Source: Paenilisteria newyorkensis
GTDB taxonomy: Bacteria; Bacillota; Bacilli; Lactobacillales; Listeriaceae
Length of the DNA stretch: 64,000 nucleotides
Assembly (NCBI RefSeq): GCF_000766145.1
Contig: NZ_JNFB01000035.1
Location: 1 to 64,000, forward strand
Reading direction: 5' to 3'
Positions 1 to 8,983 of this stretch are shown piece by piece. The notes under the pieces were generated by a model. It saw nothing but the letters and a program-made list of their open reading frames with translations, searched no databases and had not been told where the DNA came from. Made by a program: the position numbers and the translations under genes. How positions within the stretch are numbered: the first letter of the stretch is position 1; every line of letters starts with the position of its first letter.

Positions 1-138
1 TAGTTTTGTTCGGTCTTAAAACGAAGTTTTTACTCGAATAACTACTCCTTTTCACTTGACTTACTACCACTAGACTCTAAAAACAAGCAGAAAAGCTGGA
101 ACTGAGCAGCCCCAGCTTTTCGCTGACATACATAAAAA
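1..138. other. Left-edge intergenic stretch
   Basis: No supportable gene lies in the first 138 bases. The only structure seen is the hairpin at 91-120 (listed separately). On the minus strand a ribosome-binding-like AAAGGAG lies near 50, but no reading frame can be followed before the window edge. Confidence 0.5.
91..120 (-). terminator. Hairpin downstream of cvpA
   Basis: A 9-bp perfect stem, AAAAGCTGG (91-99) with CCAGCTTTT (112-120), lies just 3' of the cvpA stop. A-rich and T-rich flanks on both sides allow intrinsic termination in either direction. Confidence 0.65.
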
Positions 139-681
139 CTATTTAGGTAGCATTCCCGTCATCCACTTGTAAAATGAATCGGATAACAGCGGTGTATTTT
201 CCAGAATCCACGTAGCGACCGACGAGCCAGTAATCGCATTTTGCGCCCACTCTGCTGGAAAAATCGCGCCGATATACAGAATCAAGAAAATAACCAAGTA
301 CGTTTGTAAAACTCCTAACACTGCACCAATCAAGCCATTCACCTGACGTAAAACCGGTACCTTCGTAACGCCTTTAAACAAAGAAGCAATCATGTGCACA
401 ACGATAATCGCAACTAGGAAAATCATCAGAAAAGCAATGCTATTATAATACGCATTCTCTGTATGAAGCGCATCAAGTAGCGCATACAAATCACTCGACT
501 TATCCAACTCTGGGTAAGGAATAAATGTAATATGCGGTGCTAACTGTTCGTAATACTTGTACGCCACAAAGAAGCTTAATAGATAACCAATCGTGATAAT
601 TAACTGGCGTAAAACACCGTTACGATAGCCGTTGACGAATCCGCCAATCAACAAAATGAGTATAATAGCATTTAAAATCAA
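139..681 (-). CDS. cvpA: CvpA-family membrane protein
   Basis: This 180-residue protein has about four predicted membrane segments: residues 1-22, a second near 28-45, a third near 80-100 and a fourth near 118-140. That size and layout match the CvpA/YshB family (colicin V production homologues). The cellular role in Firmicutes is not settled. The start is TTG at 681. Its ribosome-binding site AAAGGA lies inside the last codons of zapA, so the two genes are translationally coupled. In Bacillus and Listeria this pair precedes polX and mutS2. Family assignment is from topology and gene neighbourhood, with no catalytic motif to confirm it. Confidence 0.8.
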   Translation of the reverse strand: MILNAIILILLIGGFVNGYRNGVLRQLIITIGYLLSFFVAYKYYEQLAPHITFIPYPELDKSSDLYALLDALHTENAYYNSIAFLMIFLVAIIVVHMIASLFKGVTKVPVLRQVNGLIGAVLGVLQTYLVIFLILYIGAIFPAEWAQNAITGSSVATWILENTPLLSDSFYKWMTGMLPK

Positions 682-682
682 T

Positions 683-949
683 TTATTCGCGTCCTTTAAT
701 TCGAGCCAGCTCTTTCTCCAACTCTTGATATTTTTCCTCTAATTTCAGATAATCATGTGTGGCATTAACGGCAGTCAACACAGCGAGTCTACCACTGTCT
801 AAGGACCGATTCTGTGCACCAATCTCATGCATTTTTTCATCAACCAGACGCGCAACCAGACGAAGATGTTCGGTAGATTCTACACCAACAATCGTATATT
901 CTCTTCCATATATTGTTGTTGTTAGCTTATTTCTAGTATTATCCGCCAT
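683..949 (-). CDS. zapA: Cell division protein ZapA
   Basis: An 88-residue protein of the ZapA family, which binds FtsZ and promotes bundling of its filaments at mid-cell. The N-terminal part contains the typical short beta segment (TTIYGREYTIVG, residues about 11-22), followed by an amphipathic helix ending in a coiled coil (about 60-85, KLEEKYQELEKELARI). Length matches Bacillus ZapA (about 85). A GAGGAAG ribosome-binding site precedes the ATG. It lies first in a two-gene unit with cvpA, one base apart, and diverges from rnhC. Confidence 0.9.
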   Translation of the reverse strand: MADNTRNKLTTTIYGREYTIVGVESTEHLRLVARLVDEKMHEIGAQNRSLDSGRLAVLTAVNATHDYLKLEEKYQELEKELARIKGRE

Positions 950-1091
950 CTGTCTTCCTCCTCATTAATATCCTCAGCACACATTTATCCTACTTGTACC
1001 CCATCTTATCATGAAAAGCAACCGAAGAAAAGCGCAAATGTTCTAATCTAGAACGATTTCAGTCTTAAGTATGAAACAATCCCGTGAATTA

Positions 1092-1100
1092 TGGTAAAAT
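1092..1100 (+). promoter_or_regulatory. Extended -10 promoter of rnhC
   Basis: TGG followed by TAAAAT (1095-1100) forms an extended -10 element; no good -35 box is seen 17 bases upstream. Transcription would begin near 1107, downstream of the GTG at 1084 that opens the longest reading frame, so that GTG cannot be the translation start from this promoter. Confidence 0.5.
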
Positions 1101-1137
1101 AAAAAGCAATGAACCTAAAAGAAAGAAGTTGATTCCA

Positions 1138-2064
1138 ATCGCAAACACCGTTATTCAAGCCACACCAAAACAAATCGAAGCCATGCAAAAAGCTTACTTA
1201 TCTCATATGTCCGACAAAATACCACCCGGCGCAATTTTTGCTGTGAAAAAAACTGGTCTCTCTATCACCGCTTATAAATCTGGAAAAGTGATGTTCCAAG
1301 GCGCAACTGGTGAACGTGAAGCCGCTAAATGGGGCACTGCAACAACACCAAAAGCGAAGTCTACAAAAATAAGCACATCCGTCCTACCAGCAGGTTTCGC
1401 GTCAAAAAACGTTGCTGGCTCGGATGAAGTTGGTACTGGTGACTATTTCGGGCCAATGATCGTTGCGGCTTGCTATGTCGATCAGGCAATGATGCCTCTT
1501 TTGAAGCAGCTCGGTGTGAAAGATTCGAAAGCGATGACCGATCCAGAAATTTGCGAGATTGCTAAAAAAATCATCCCCGTTGTCCCGCATAGCCTCTTGC
1601 TACTGCCCAATCCTAAATACAACGAGTTACAAGCAAAAGGCATGAACCAAGGCCAGATGAAAGCCATTCTACATAATCGCGCATTAGAAAACGTCCTCAA
1701 AAAAATAGCACCTATCAAGCCTGACGCGATTCTCATCGACCAATTTGCCGAAAAGAACACCTATTATCGCTACCTTGCCAAAGAAGCCTCCGTCGTTCGT
1801 GAAGATGTTTTCTTCGCAACGAAAGCAGAAGGTCTGCATCTCTCTGTTGCCGCGGCATCGATTATTGCTAGATCCCGTTTTGTAGAAGCTTTTCATGAAA
1901 TGGAGCGAGAACTCGGCTTCCAAATCCCTAAAGGCGCCAGCTCCAAAGTCGATCAAGTCGCGGCGGATATTCTAGATGCCAAAGGAGAAGAAACACTTCA
2001 ACGCTACACAAAATGGCATTTCGCAAACACTGATAAAGCTCGAAAATTATTGCGAAGAAATTAA
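1138..2064 (+). CDS. rnhC: Ribonuclease HIII
   Basis: RNase HIII cleaves the RNA strand of RNA/DNA hybrids. The N-terminal TBP-like substrate-binding domain (about residues 1-85) is followed by the RNase H fold. The active-site motif [11 protein letters not shown] is near residue 97, and a D-Q-F-A-E segment comes later. From 1138 the protein is about 308 residues, close to Bacillus RnhC (313). The start is odd. The frame is open from GTG 1084, but a promoter lies inside that part. A sequence closely resembling the full anti-16S complement (1120-1134) is placed 8 bases before an ATC codon at 1138, whose next residues (A-N-T-V) fit the expected N-terminus. No in-frame ATG lies nearby. TTG at 1129 is the alternative. 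Confidence 0.85.
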   Translation: MANTVIQATPKQIEAMQKAYLSHMSDKIPPGAIFAVKKTGLSITAYKSGKVMFQGATGEREAAKWGTATTPKAKSTKISTSVLPAGFASKNVAGSDEVGTGDYFGPMIVAACYVDQAMMPLLKQLGVKDSKAMTDPEICEIAKKIIPVVPHSLLLLPNPKYNELQAKGMNQGQMKAILHNRALENVLKKIAPIKPDAILIDQFAEKNTYYRYLAKEASVVREDVFFATKAEGLHLSVAAASIIARSRFVEAFHEMERELGFQIPKGASSKVDQVAADILDAKGEETLQRYTKWHFANTDKARKLLRRN

Positions 2065-2067
2065 ATG

Positions 2068-2113
2068 AATGATATCCTTACCTCGCAATGAGTTGCCAAG
2101 TAAGGATATCATT
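2068..2113. terminator. Bidirectional terminator between rnhC and ung
   Basis: A 14-bp perfect stem pairs 2068-2081 (AATGATATCCTTAC) with 2100-2113, with T/A-rich flanks on both sides. It separates the convergent rnhC and ung genes. Confidence 0.85.
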
Positions 2114-2114
2114 T

Positions 2115-2789
2115 TTATATGTTCGGAATTTGCCAATTAATCGGCGCGACGCCACTCTGCGTTAAATAATGATTCGCTTTCGAAAAGTGTCGGCATCCCA
2201 TAAAACCGCGGTTCGCTGACAATGGACTTGGATGTACCGATGTTAATATCAGGTGGTTCGGATTTCGCAACAATGGCTGTTTAGATTTCGCGTTATTTCC
2301 CCACAATAAAAACACCACCGGCTCTGTCTTTTGCCCAAGTAACGAAATAATAGTATCCGTCAGCTTCTCCCAGCCTTGATTCGCATGGGAATTTGGCTTC
2401 CCTTCCCGAACCGTCAGAACAGTATTTAGCAATAATACACCCTGTTCTGCCCACGGAAGCAAATAACCATTATTCGGTATCACTAGCCCCAAATCATCCG
2501 CCAATTCTTTGTACATATTAACAAGTGACGGCGGCGTCTTGACACCCAGCTTCACAGAAAATGACATTCCATGCGCCTGCCCTGCTCCGTGATAAGGATC
2601 CTGCCCAAGAATCACAACCTTTACATCTTGATATGCCGTATATTTCAGCGCATTAAAAATATCATACATATCGGGATATACTTTCTGATTCCCATATTCG
2701 ACTTTCAGAAACGCTCGTAATTTCAAATAGTAATCCTTCATAAATTCTTCTTGTAGTAATGCATCCCAATCATTTCCTAATTGAATCAT
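2115..2789 (-). CDS. ung: Uracil-DNA glycosylase (family 1)
   Basis: Ung removes uracil from DNA at the first step of base excision repair. The water-activating motif GQDPYHG is near residue 62 and the DNA-intercalating motif HPSPLSA near 186; both are intact. Length (about 224) matches the family. The reading frame extends five codons upstream to a GTG, but a GGGGGG ribosome-binding site lies within that extension, so ATG at 2789 is taken as the start. It sits 33 bases after the HD-protein gene and may be cotranscribed with it. Confidence 0.96.
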   Translation of the reverse strand: MIQLGNDWDALLQEEFMKDYYLKLRAFLKVEYGNQKVYPDMYDIFNALKYTAYQDVKVVILGQDPYHGAGQAHGMSFSVKLGVKTPPSLVNMYKELADDLGLVIPNNGYLLPWAEQGVLLLNTVLTVREGKPNSHANQGWEKLTDTIISLLGQKTEPVVFLLWGNNAKSKQPLLRNPNHLILTSVHPSPLSANRGFMGCRHFSKANHYLTQSGVAPINWQIPNI

Positions 2790-2822
2790 GTTGTTTCCCC
2801 CCACTTATTCTTGATACCACAA

Positions 2823-3797
2823 TTATACATGTATCACTCGAATAAATGAACCGTTTTCATACTTTTTCTGTAAATTTTTAATGCTCGATTTCGCTTCTTC
2901 ATTTATGGTCGAGATTGGAACAACGCCGTTTATTGTTTGTACAAGCGGATCCACCACTCTCGTTTTTCCTCGCATATGAAAATCGTAATTCTGCTCATTT
3001 AGCTCTACCTCAACCTTCGTATGTAAAGCTGCAAGTTCCTTTTGGAGTTTCGCATCTGAAATCCCACTTAATTTCTCCATAACCTCTGCGTCTGTACCTA
3101 TTTCTAAAAATTTCATGGTTACATAGTCTGAATCTAAGGTATATCGCAAAATCGCCGTCATTTTCCAGGCGCTGTATATATTTTTTTGGTTCAGTAAAAC
3201 GGCATCGACATACTCTTGATATTTCTGGATATACCAAAGCGCAACATCTTCTGATTGCAACACAAACCGGCCATCCACAACAGACAGGTCATTCAAGAAA
3301 AGCGCGACTTCCTCCTCCCTCATATAGCCATATGTCCGCATATCTCTTAAAAAATAATCAATCCGATCGGCACAAAGATGAGGACTTGGCTGTTCTAGCA
3401 ATTGGTACTGTGCTAGGTTATCCAACGCCAAATCAGTGGTAGCTTCTTTAAGAATTGGAGCAACATCACTATTGCGGATCGTATCTAAAAAAATATGATC
3501 ATGGTAGCTTTCTGTATTGTCGCCAACGAGATAATCGATGACATGAGAAAAACTAGTATGAGAAATGTCGTGTAGTAGCCCCGCCACTTGTTCTTCTATA
3601 CTGCCTCCAAAGCGCTGGATAAGCAACATTACGCCAATAGAATGCTCCAACCTCGTTACCGTCCAACCATCATGAATAAGATATGCGGCTCCAGCTTGAT
3701 GAACGCCTTGAAGTCTCTGCATTGCTTTAGTTGCTATTAAATCTTGCATGACGTTATTCACTTCATACGCCCCGTACAAAATATCATTTCCAATCAT
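2823..3797 (-). CDS. HD-domain metal-dependent phosphohydrolase
   Basis: This protein of about 324 residues is an HD-superfamily hydrolase. The N-terminal third carries the metal-binding pattern: an H in RLEHSIG (near 53) and the HD pair in LLHDISHTSFSH (near 76). Its size and sequence style resemble the YdhJ-type single-domain proteins related to dGTPases and SAMHD1, but the substrate cannot be told. The ATG at 3797 is chosen because GGTGAGGTG lies 7 bases upstream; an earlier in-frame start at 3818 lacks a good site. The downstream neighbour is ung, which makes a nucleotide-pool role plausible but unproven. Confidence 0.8.
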   Translation of the reverse strand: MIGNDILYGAYEVNNVMQDLIATKAMQRLQGVHQAGAAYLIHDGWTVTRLEHSIGVMLLIQRFGGSIEEQVAGLLHDISHTSFSHVIDYLVGDNTESYHDHIFLDTIRNSDVAPILKEATTDLALDNLAQYQLLEQPSPHLCADRIDYFLRDMRTYGYMREEEVALFLNDLSVVDGRFVLQSEDVALWYIQKYQEYVDAVLLNQKNIYSAWKMTAILRYTLDSDYVTMKFLEIGTDAEVMEKLSGISDAKLQKELAALHTKVEVELNEQNYDFHMRGKTRVVDPLVQTINGVVPISTINEEAKSSIKNLQKKYENGSFIRVIHV

Positions 3798-3905
3798 TTT
3801 CGGACACCTCACCAACAAGAACTTACGTTCGTATTTTATATTAAATTATCATCCATGTCAACTAAAACGCAGACTTGAAATTCGAACTATATCCATTTGC
3901 CAAAA

Positions 3906-3940
3906 TAAAAAACTAGCTTCATGGTTTCCCAATTCGCTAG
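3906..3940 (-). terminator. Terminator of the VanZ-like gene
   Basis: Stem CTAGC (3913-3917)/GCTAG (3936-3940), with inner pairing GG/CC and a TTTTTT tract on the minus strand. The stem begins inside the stop codon of the upstream gene. Confidence 0.7.
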
Positions 3941-4524
3941 ATTTTACTCTTATCAAAAATGATAACCCTCAGTTTTTGAAAAATTGGTTTGCAAAGTCGA
4001 AATAATGCGTATCCAATCAATCCGCCACTCACATTCCATATCAAATCATCCACATCAACATATTTGAAAGCAACTTGATAAAATATGTTTTGTAGTAATT
4101 GGAGAAGTTCTATAGACACAGACAACGCAACAGCTAACAAAAACATCCTTTTCCAGCTTACTTTATACTTTGAGCATAGTGGATACAGACAGCCCAGCGG
4201 TACAAACATAATGATATTCGCCACTACTTGAAAGATACCTTGACTGACATCCATATCTCCACTATACATGTAAATTTCCCAAATAGTCGCAAAAGGGATG
4301 ATATTAATTCCTGACACACCTTCTCTAAATAATCGAGTATCTTCAATTAACCTACTATTCGTCATAATTGGGAATATTGTATAGCCCACAACCCCTGATA
4401 TATAAATAAACATACACGATTTAAAAATTATTTTCTCAATTGGCTCTTTCTTCCTAATCCACCGAATTAGAAAGAACGCATAGATAATAAGGGCAACAAG
4501 AAGTAGGTCTTTTGCTGTCAGCAT
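3937..4524 (-). CDS. VanZ-like membrane protein
   Basis: A 195-residue polytopic membrane protein with about five hydrophobic segments. It carries the family hallmarks NIIMFVPLG (near 107), SIELLQ (near 137) and DVDDLIWNVSGGLIGY (near 158), which define the VanZ/YdjM-like domain. VanZ gives low-level teicoplanin resistance in enterococci; most chromosomal homologues in Listeria have no known substrate. AAGGTGGCG precedes the ATG. It lies 13 bases downstream of a small secreted-protein gene, so the two probably share a transcript. Confidence 0.85.
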   Translation of the reverse strand: MLTAKDLLLVALIIYAFFLIRWIRKKEPIEKIIFKSCMFIYISGVVGYTIFPIMTNSRLIEDTRLFREGVSGINIIPFATIWEIYMYSGDMDVSQGIFQVVANIIMFVPLGCLYPLCSKYKVSWKRMFLLAVALSVSIELLQLLQNIFYQVAFKYVDVDDLIWNVSGGLIGYALFRLCKPIFQKLRVIIFDKSKI

Positions 4525-4537
4525 ATTTTACGCCACC

Positions 4538-4966
4538 TTATTTATTTTTAATAGTCCCAACACCTTTTGTTGTGTAGTTATTACTCACTTTCTCGGCTTT
4601 AATATAAAAATCAGAAGAGGCGCTTCCAACATAATATTCATGTGTCGTCGTTACACTTGCACCACCTTTTCCTTGTATACACGGTCTTACGCCATAATAA
4701 TCATCTGGACCCCATCTTTCCTTAAAAAGGCTTACATCAATTTTTTCGGTTGATTTTCCTTGTCCGGAAACAGCTAATTTGAGATTAACATACCCTTTAC
4801 TTAGTTTATGATATTTATTGTTTTTCGCCCCACTAACCACATTATAACTAAACGTAAAGTTTACATTTTGACTAACCGTTGCTTGTACGGTAGCTAATGG
4901 TATGGAGATAATCAAAGCTCCCGCCATTAATGAAGTTACTAATCTCCCTAATCTGTTTTTCTTCAT
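4538..4966 (-). CDS. Small secreted protein of unknown function
   Basis: This 142-residue protein has a classical signal peptide. A lysine-rich start (MKKNRLGRL) is followed by a hydrophobic core and an A-T-V-Q-A-T type cleavage region near residue 30. The mature part (about 110 residues) is rich in beta-forming, polar and glycine residues. It has one cysteine and no anchor motif, so it is probably released. AAAGGAGAA precedes the ATG. I do not recognise the family. Its position just upstream of the VanZ-like gene suggests a shared envelope role, an inference only. The 4967-5156 upstream gap is AT-rich with no promoter I can fix. Confidence 0.6.
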   Translation of the reverse strand: MKKNRLGRLVTSLMAGALIISIPLATVQATVSQNVNFTFSYNVVSGAKNNKYHKLSKGYVNLKLAVSGQGKSTEKIDVSLFKERWGPDDYYGVRPCIQGKGGASVTTTHEYYVGSASSDFYIKAEKVSNNYTTKGVGTIKNK

Positions 4967-5156
4967 AGAATTATTCTCCTTTTTGTTTTCTTTTTAAGCG
5001 ATTACATATGTTAAATCAAGAGAAGTACTAAGTTGTTCATCCCGTATTTATTTTTCTGCTCATCATAGCCACCCTTTTTTAACATAACTCAACATTATCA
5101 CACGATTTGTGTTAAATCAACATTTTATTTTACATTTGAATGGATTATTTCTTAAC

Positions 5157-5197
5157 TCCAAAAAGACTGACCAGCTTTTTACACTGCTCAGCCTTCA
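5157..5197 (-). terminator. Terminator of the MMPL exporter gene
   Basis: Imperfect stem (GGCTGAGCAG with CTGGTCAGTC on the minus strand, including G-U pairs) followed by TTTTT, directly 3' of the MMPL gene. Confidence 0.6.
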
Positions 5198-5199
5198 TT

Positions 5200-8100
5200 C
5201 TATTTACGATCTTTCGGGTCGATGTTTTCCTGATGATCATTTTTTCTAGTGATAAACGGCCACCAGTTTGCTTTTCCGAATAGTCGAACCATGACTGGGA
5301 CGAATAGCGGTAGGACGACGAATGCATAGAGTAGCAGTCCTATGAGCACCACGGAGGCGATTTCTAGTAGGGATAGCACTCCTGCTGGCATCATCGCGGC
5401 GAATGTTCCTCCGAGAATAAGTACCGCGGAAAAGATGACGCCACCCATATTTTTCATCGTTAAAATCATGCGTTCGCGAATCGGCATGCCGTGATATTCG
5501 TTAAATCGGGTCATCAGGAAGATCGAGTAGTCGATTCCGAGTGCGACAAGTACGACAAATCCGAAGAACGGTGTTGCCCATGTTAGGCCATCATAGCCAA
5601 TGATTCTGGCGAAGATGATTTCGGCAATCCCAATGGATGCGAAATACGTTAACACGAGCGACGCGATGAGATAAAGTGGCATCACGAGCGAGCGTAACAC
5701 AACGACTAGGACAATGAATACGCCTGTTAGCACAAAAATTAATACTAATTGGTAATCAGCGCTGGACATGTCTCTCGTATCGTAGTTAATGCTTGTCATT
5801 CCGCCAATTCCGATGTTCGCATTTTCGAGCTTCGTGCCTTGTAAACTTGATTTTAGTTGGTCGTTTATGCCATCGATGGTGTCCATTGCTTCATCGGAGT
5901 ATGGATTTTTTGTTAAAACTAAATTCAGTGAGGCTAATTTGCCATCCGACGACATGTATTGATCAAGTACTTTTTGATAGTCAGCGTTATTTAGTAATTG
6001 TTCTGGGATGTAGATGCCTGATTCGTCGTACGGTACATTGGACCAATTTTTCACGAAATCGTTGGCGTCTGTTAAGCCGGTTTGGATTTTGCCTAAGCCA
6101 TCTGCGCTTTGCTTTAAGCCTGTTGTTAATTGTCCTATTTGACCTGACATTGCGGTGAATCCGGTTTGTAATTGGCCTTGTCCAGCGGCGAGTTGGGAAA
6201 GTGCGGATGAGATTTCAGGCATTTTTACCACGACTTGATCTTCGCCTGTCGCTGCTTGATTTAGGCCTGTTTCTAGCTGGGTTAAGCCGGTTTCAATTTG
6301 ACCGAGGCCATTGTTGAAAGCGCCGAGTCCTTGTGTTATTTCCGCGTTTTTGGCGTTTAATTCGGCCATACTTGAGGCTAATGTTTGGATGCCTTGATTT
6401 AGAGCTGTCATTTGTTGTTTCGCTTTTGCCATTTCTTTGTCAATGCTTGCTTGGATTTGTGGCCCTAGCGCTTTCGTTGCTTGACCGAGTTTGGCAAAAT
6501 CAGCCATGATCGCTTTGAAATCGGGATCGGCCATTGCGGCTGGATGGCTTGCGATGTACGCTTTTAGGGAGCCTTCCATGTTGCTGAACAAGGCGTCTAA
6601 AGCAGTTGTGTCAATCGCTGGTTTCGCTGGATTTTGGAAGCTAGATGTTTGATCGGCTACTTTTTGTAAAGCGGTTCCGATTTGGGTATAGCCTGCTTGG
6701 ATTTGCTTTTGACCATCTTGTAATTTGGCGAGTTGGGCGCGTGCTTCTTGGATCCCTTTTTCTAAATCGCCTGCGCCTGATGCTCCTGCTTTAATGCCAG
6801 TCGAAATTTGGGTTAACGCGGCTTGCAGTTGGTCCACGCCATCTTTTGTTGCGACGGTTCCCGCTTGGAGCTCTCCAACGCTTTTAACCGCTTCGTTTAG
6901 CTGTGGCTCTGATTTCGCCATCTGTGAACTAGCATCGGATAAGCCTTTTTGAATTGTGCCGACGCCTTGGCCTGCCGTATCTAGACCATCGCCAACTTTG
7001 CCTGCTTGGTCTTTGATGTAGATATCATCGAGACGCTTGCCGGTTGGTCTTGAGGCACTCAGAACCATTTCGACGCCGTCCACGTGGGATAAGTCTGTCG
7101 AAATTTGTTCGAGTAGCGCCAAATATTCCGTGGTTTTCATGGAATCATCATTTTCCAAATACACGGTGGTTGGCGCGACTTGGCCTGCTCCGAAACTATC
7201 GGAAACGACGTCAAACCCTTTTTTGGATGGGTATTTGTCGCTGATTTCGTCGAGGGAGTTGAAGGATAGATTCCCTGTGTGCATGATGATTGGCGGTACG
7301 GTGATTGCGGCTACGATGAGAAGGGCGAGAAATGGTCTGGCGAACGCAAATTTGCCTGCTGCGCCCCATAACTTATTTTCTTTGTGCCCAACGTTTTTAT
7401 TGAGTGGCCAAAATAGCGCCGTGCCAAGCGTTGCCATAAAAAATGGAACGATGGTAAACAGTGCGGCGAGCAACACCACAATGCCGACTGCTACAGCGAC
7501 TGCCGAGCGGTATAGTTCGAATTGGACAAAGCTGAGTGACGCGAAGGCAACGAGTACCGCGATGCCGCTATAAATAACGGTTTTACCGGCTGTTCGATAC
7601 GTGGCAAACACGGCTTCTTTCCCTGATAAACCATTGCCGATTTCTTCTTTAAAACGGCTCATCAGTAGAATACAGTAATCTGTTCCGATTCCAAATAGGA
7701 TACAAACCATGAATATTTGGGTGTACGTCGAAACGGGGAAGTTCCATTGATCGACTAGAAACGCGACCACTGCTTGGCTGGTTAAATAGCTGACTCCAAC
7801 TGTTAGTAGCGGGATAAATGGCGCCACAACGGAACGGAAAACTAATACTAATACGACTAGAATAAAGACGATGGTGATGCCTTCTGTTTTATGTAAACCG
7901 TCTTCGGAACTCTGGACAACATCTTCTTGAATCAAAGCATTACCTGTTAAATATGTGTCCACGCCTTTGATGTCCATTTTTTTATCGATATCAGTGCGGA
8001 TTTCTTTGACTGGGGTGTCTCCTGCATCCACGTTGAATGTTGCGACCATCGTTTTGCCGTCTTTTGATAGGAATTTATCTTTTAGCTCTGGTTGATTGAA

Positions 8101-8418
8101 ACTATCGACGACGCTCGTAATGTGAAGCGACTTCTTGTTTTTTTCGATATCGCTGAGTGAGTCTTCGATGTTATTTAAGTCTGTCTTTGTGAGTTTTTTA
8201 TCAGATGTATAGACCGCGATGTAGGCCTGACCTTGTTTATCAGGATTATGTTTTTTCTCCATTTCGGTGGCAAGCGATGACGGATAGCCGTCTGGGAGCT
8301 TGATTTCCCCTTTTTCTCGGACTAAATCAGCCATGTTCGGCGCCGTGAAGATGAGCACCGCCATGACAACGAGCCAGGCTGCGACGATAGGCCATCTAAA
8401 TTTTACAATCCATTTCAT
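5200..8418 (-). CDS. MMPL-family RND-type exporter
   Basis: A 1072-residue transporter with the duplicated MMPL/RND layout. TM1 is near 8-26, an extracellular domain spans about 30-180, and five TMs follow to about 400. A second very long extracellular region spans about 400-850, and a final TM block spans 860-1050. Proton-relay-like GTDYCI and GIDYSIF motifs lie in the two TM blocks. The second extracellular region is unusually rich in Q, G, T and A, with many QIQTGL-like heptads, suggesting a long coiled-coil stalk. Bacillus YdgH, likewise paired with a MarR regulator, is the closest family I recall. The substrate is unknown; a lipid or amphiphilic drug is typical for MMPL. Confidence 0.88.
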   Translation of the reverse strand: MKWIVKFRWPIVAAWLVVMAVLIFTAPNMADLVREKGEIKLPDGYPSSLATEMEKKHNPDKQGQAYIAVYTSDKKLTKTDLNNIEDSLSDIEKNKKSLHITSVVDSFNQPELKDKFLSKDGKTMVATFNVDAGDTPVKEIRTDIDKKMDIKGVDTYLTGNALIQEDVVQSSEDGLHKTEGITIVFILVVLVLVFRSVVAPFIPLLTVGVSYLTSQAVVAFLVDQWNFPVSTYTQIFMVCILFGIGTDYCILLMSRFKEEIGNGLSGKEAVFATYRTAGKTVIYSGIAVLVAFASLSFVQFELYRSAVAVAVGIVVLLAALFTIVPFFMATLGTALFWPLNKNVGHKENKLWGAAGKFAFARPFLALLIVAAITVPPIIMHTGNLSFNSLDEISDKYPSKKGFDVVSDSFGAGQVAPTTVYLENDDSMKTTEYLALLEQISTDLSHVDGVEMVLSASRPTGKRLDDIYIKDQAGKVGDGLDTAGQGVGTIQKGLSDASSQMAKSEPQLNEAVKSVGELQAGTVATKDGVDQLQAALTQISTGIKAGASGAGDLEKGIQEARAQLAKLQDGQKQIQAGYTQIGTALQKVADQTSSFQNPAKPAIDTTALDALFSNMEGSLKAYIASHPAAMADPDFKAIMADFAKLGQATKALGPQIQASIDKEMAKAKQQMTALNQGIQTLASSMAELNAKNAEITQGLGAFNNGLGQIETGLTQLETGLNQAATGEDQVVVKMPEISSALSQLAAGQGQLQTGFTAMSGQIGQLTTGLKQSADGLGKIQTGLTDANDFVKNWSNVPYDESGIYIPEQLLNNADYQKVLDQYMSSDGKLASLNLVLTKNPYSDEAMDTIDGINDQLKSSLQGTKLENANIGIGGMTSINYDTRDMSSADYQLVLIFVLTGVFIVLVVVLRSLVMPLYLIASLVLTYFASIGIAEIIFARIIGYDGLTWATPFFGFVVLVALGIDYSIFLMTRFNEYHGMPIRERMILTMKNMGGVIFSAVLILGGTFAAMMPAGVLSLLEIASVVLIGLLLYAFVVLPLFVPVMVRLFGKANWWPFITRKNDHQENIDPKDRK

Positions 8419-8436
8419 TTGATCGAATCCCCCTCT

Positions 8437-8883
8437 TTATTTTTCGATGACTGACTCCGTGATTTTTTTATACAACGCTAAAAACTGTTCGCTGTCTTCC
8501 TCGCCTAGAATTTCAAGCCAGTTAGACACGAGTTCTTCCAATTTCTGTTCGCACGACTGATATACCTTTTCCCCATTATCCGTTACTGTTAACCTAAATC
8601 CGCGCTTATCTTCTGCATTTTTCATGCGATGAATGAGATCCTTCTCGAATAGCCGGTTAATCTTCGCTGTGATCGCACTTTTGTGCATGCTGAGCGCCGT
8701 CGCCAGGTCGTTCGGACTAGACTCGCCATGCTCCGCTAAATAACGCAATACTAAAAATTGTTCAAATGAAATGCCCTGCTTCCCTAAAATCTGTTCCGCA
8801 ATCGCATCATGTAGTTGCCGTGTCGCAAATATGTATGTTTCTTCGTAGCTTTTGATTAGTTGCCTTACTTTGTCTTTCTCCAA
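8437..8883 (-). CDS. MarR-family transcriptional regulator
   Basis: A 148-residue winged-helix regulator. The central region (about 55-115) has the MarR DNA-binding pattern LSMHKSAITAKINRL (recognition helix) followed by the wing DKRGFRLTVTDNG. Flanking helices would form the dimer interface. The start is TTG at 8883, supported by GGGGGTGA 9 bases upstream. It lies 18 bases upstream of the MMPL exporter in the same direction, the usual pump-regulator arrangement (compare ydgG-ydgH). It probably represses its own operon, with the ligand likely being a pump substrate. Confidence 0.9.
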   Translation of the reverse strand: MEKDKVRQLIKSYEETYIFATRQLHDAIAEQILGKQGISFEQFLVLRYLAEHGESSPNDLATALSMHKSAITAKINRLFEKDLIHRMKNAEDKRGFRLTVTDNGEKVYQSCEQKLEELVSNWLEILGEEDSEQFLALYKKITESVIEK

Positions 8884-8937
8884 AAGAAGTTCACCCCCTA
8901 AACTATTTATTTACTATACCGCAAATGACCAGTAGGT

Positions 8938-8978
8938 GCAAAAAAACTGCTCCCCTCCAGTTGGAAAAGAACAGTTTC
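8938..8978 (-). terminator. Terminator of pheST
   Basis: Stem AACTGTTC/GAGCAGTT on the minus strand, with flanking AAA/TTT extending it, followed by a T-rich tract immediately after the pheT stop. Confidence 0.75.
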
Positions 8979-8983
8979 AATAA

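Noticed and set aside
1084-1137. N-terminal extension of rnhC from GTG
   Set aside because: Contains the promoter -10 and no ribosome-binding site.
5793-7573. Plus-strand frames inside the MMPL exporter
   Set aside because: Shadows of the long minus-strand gene with no signals.
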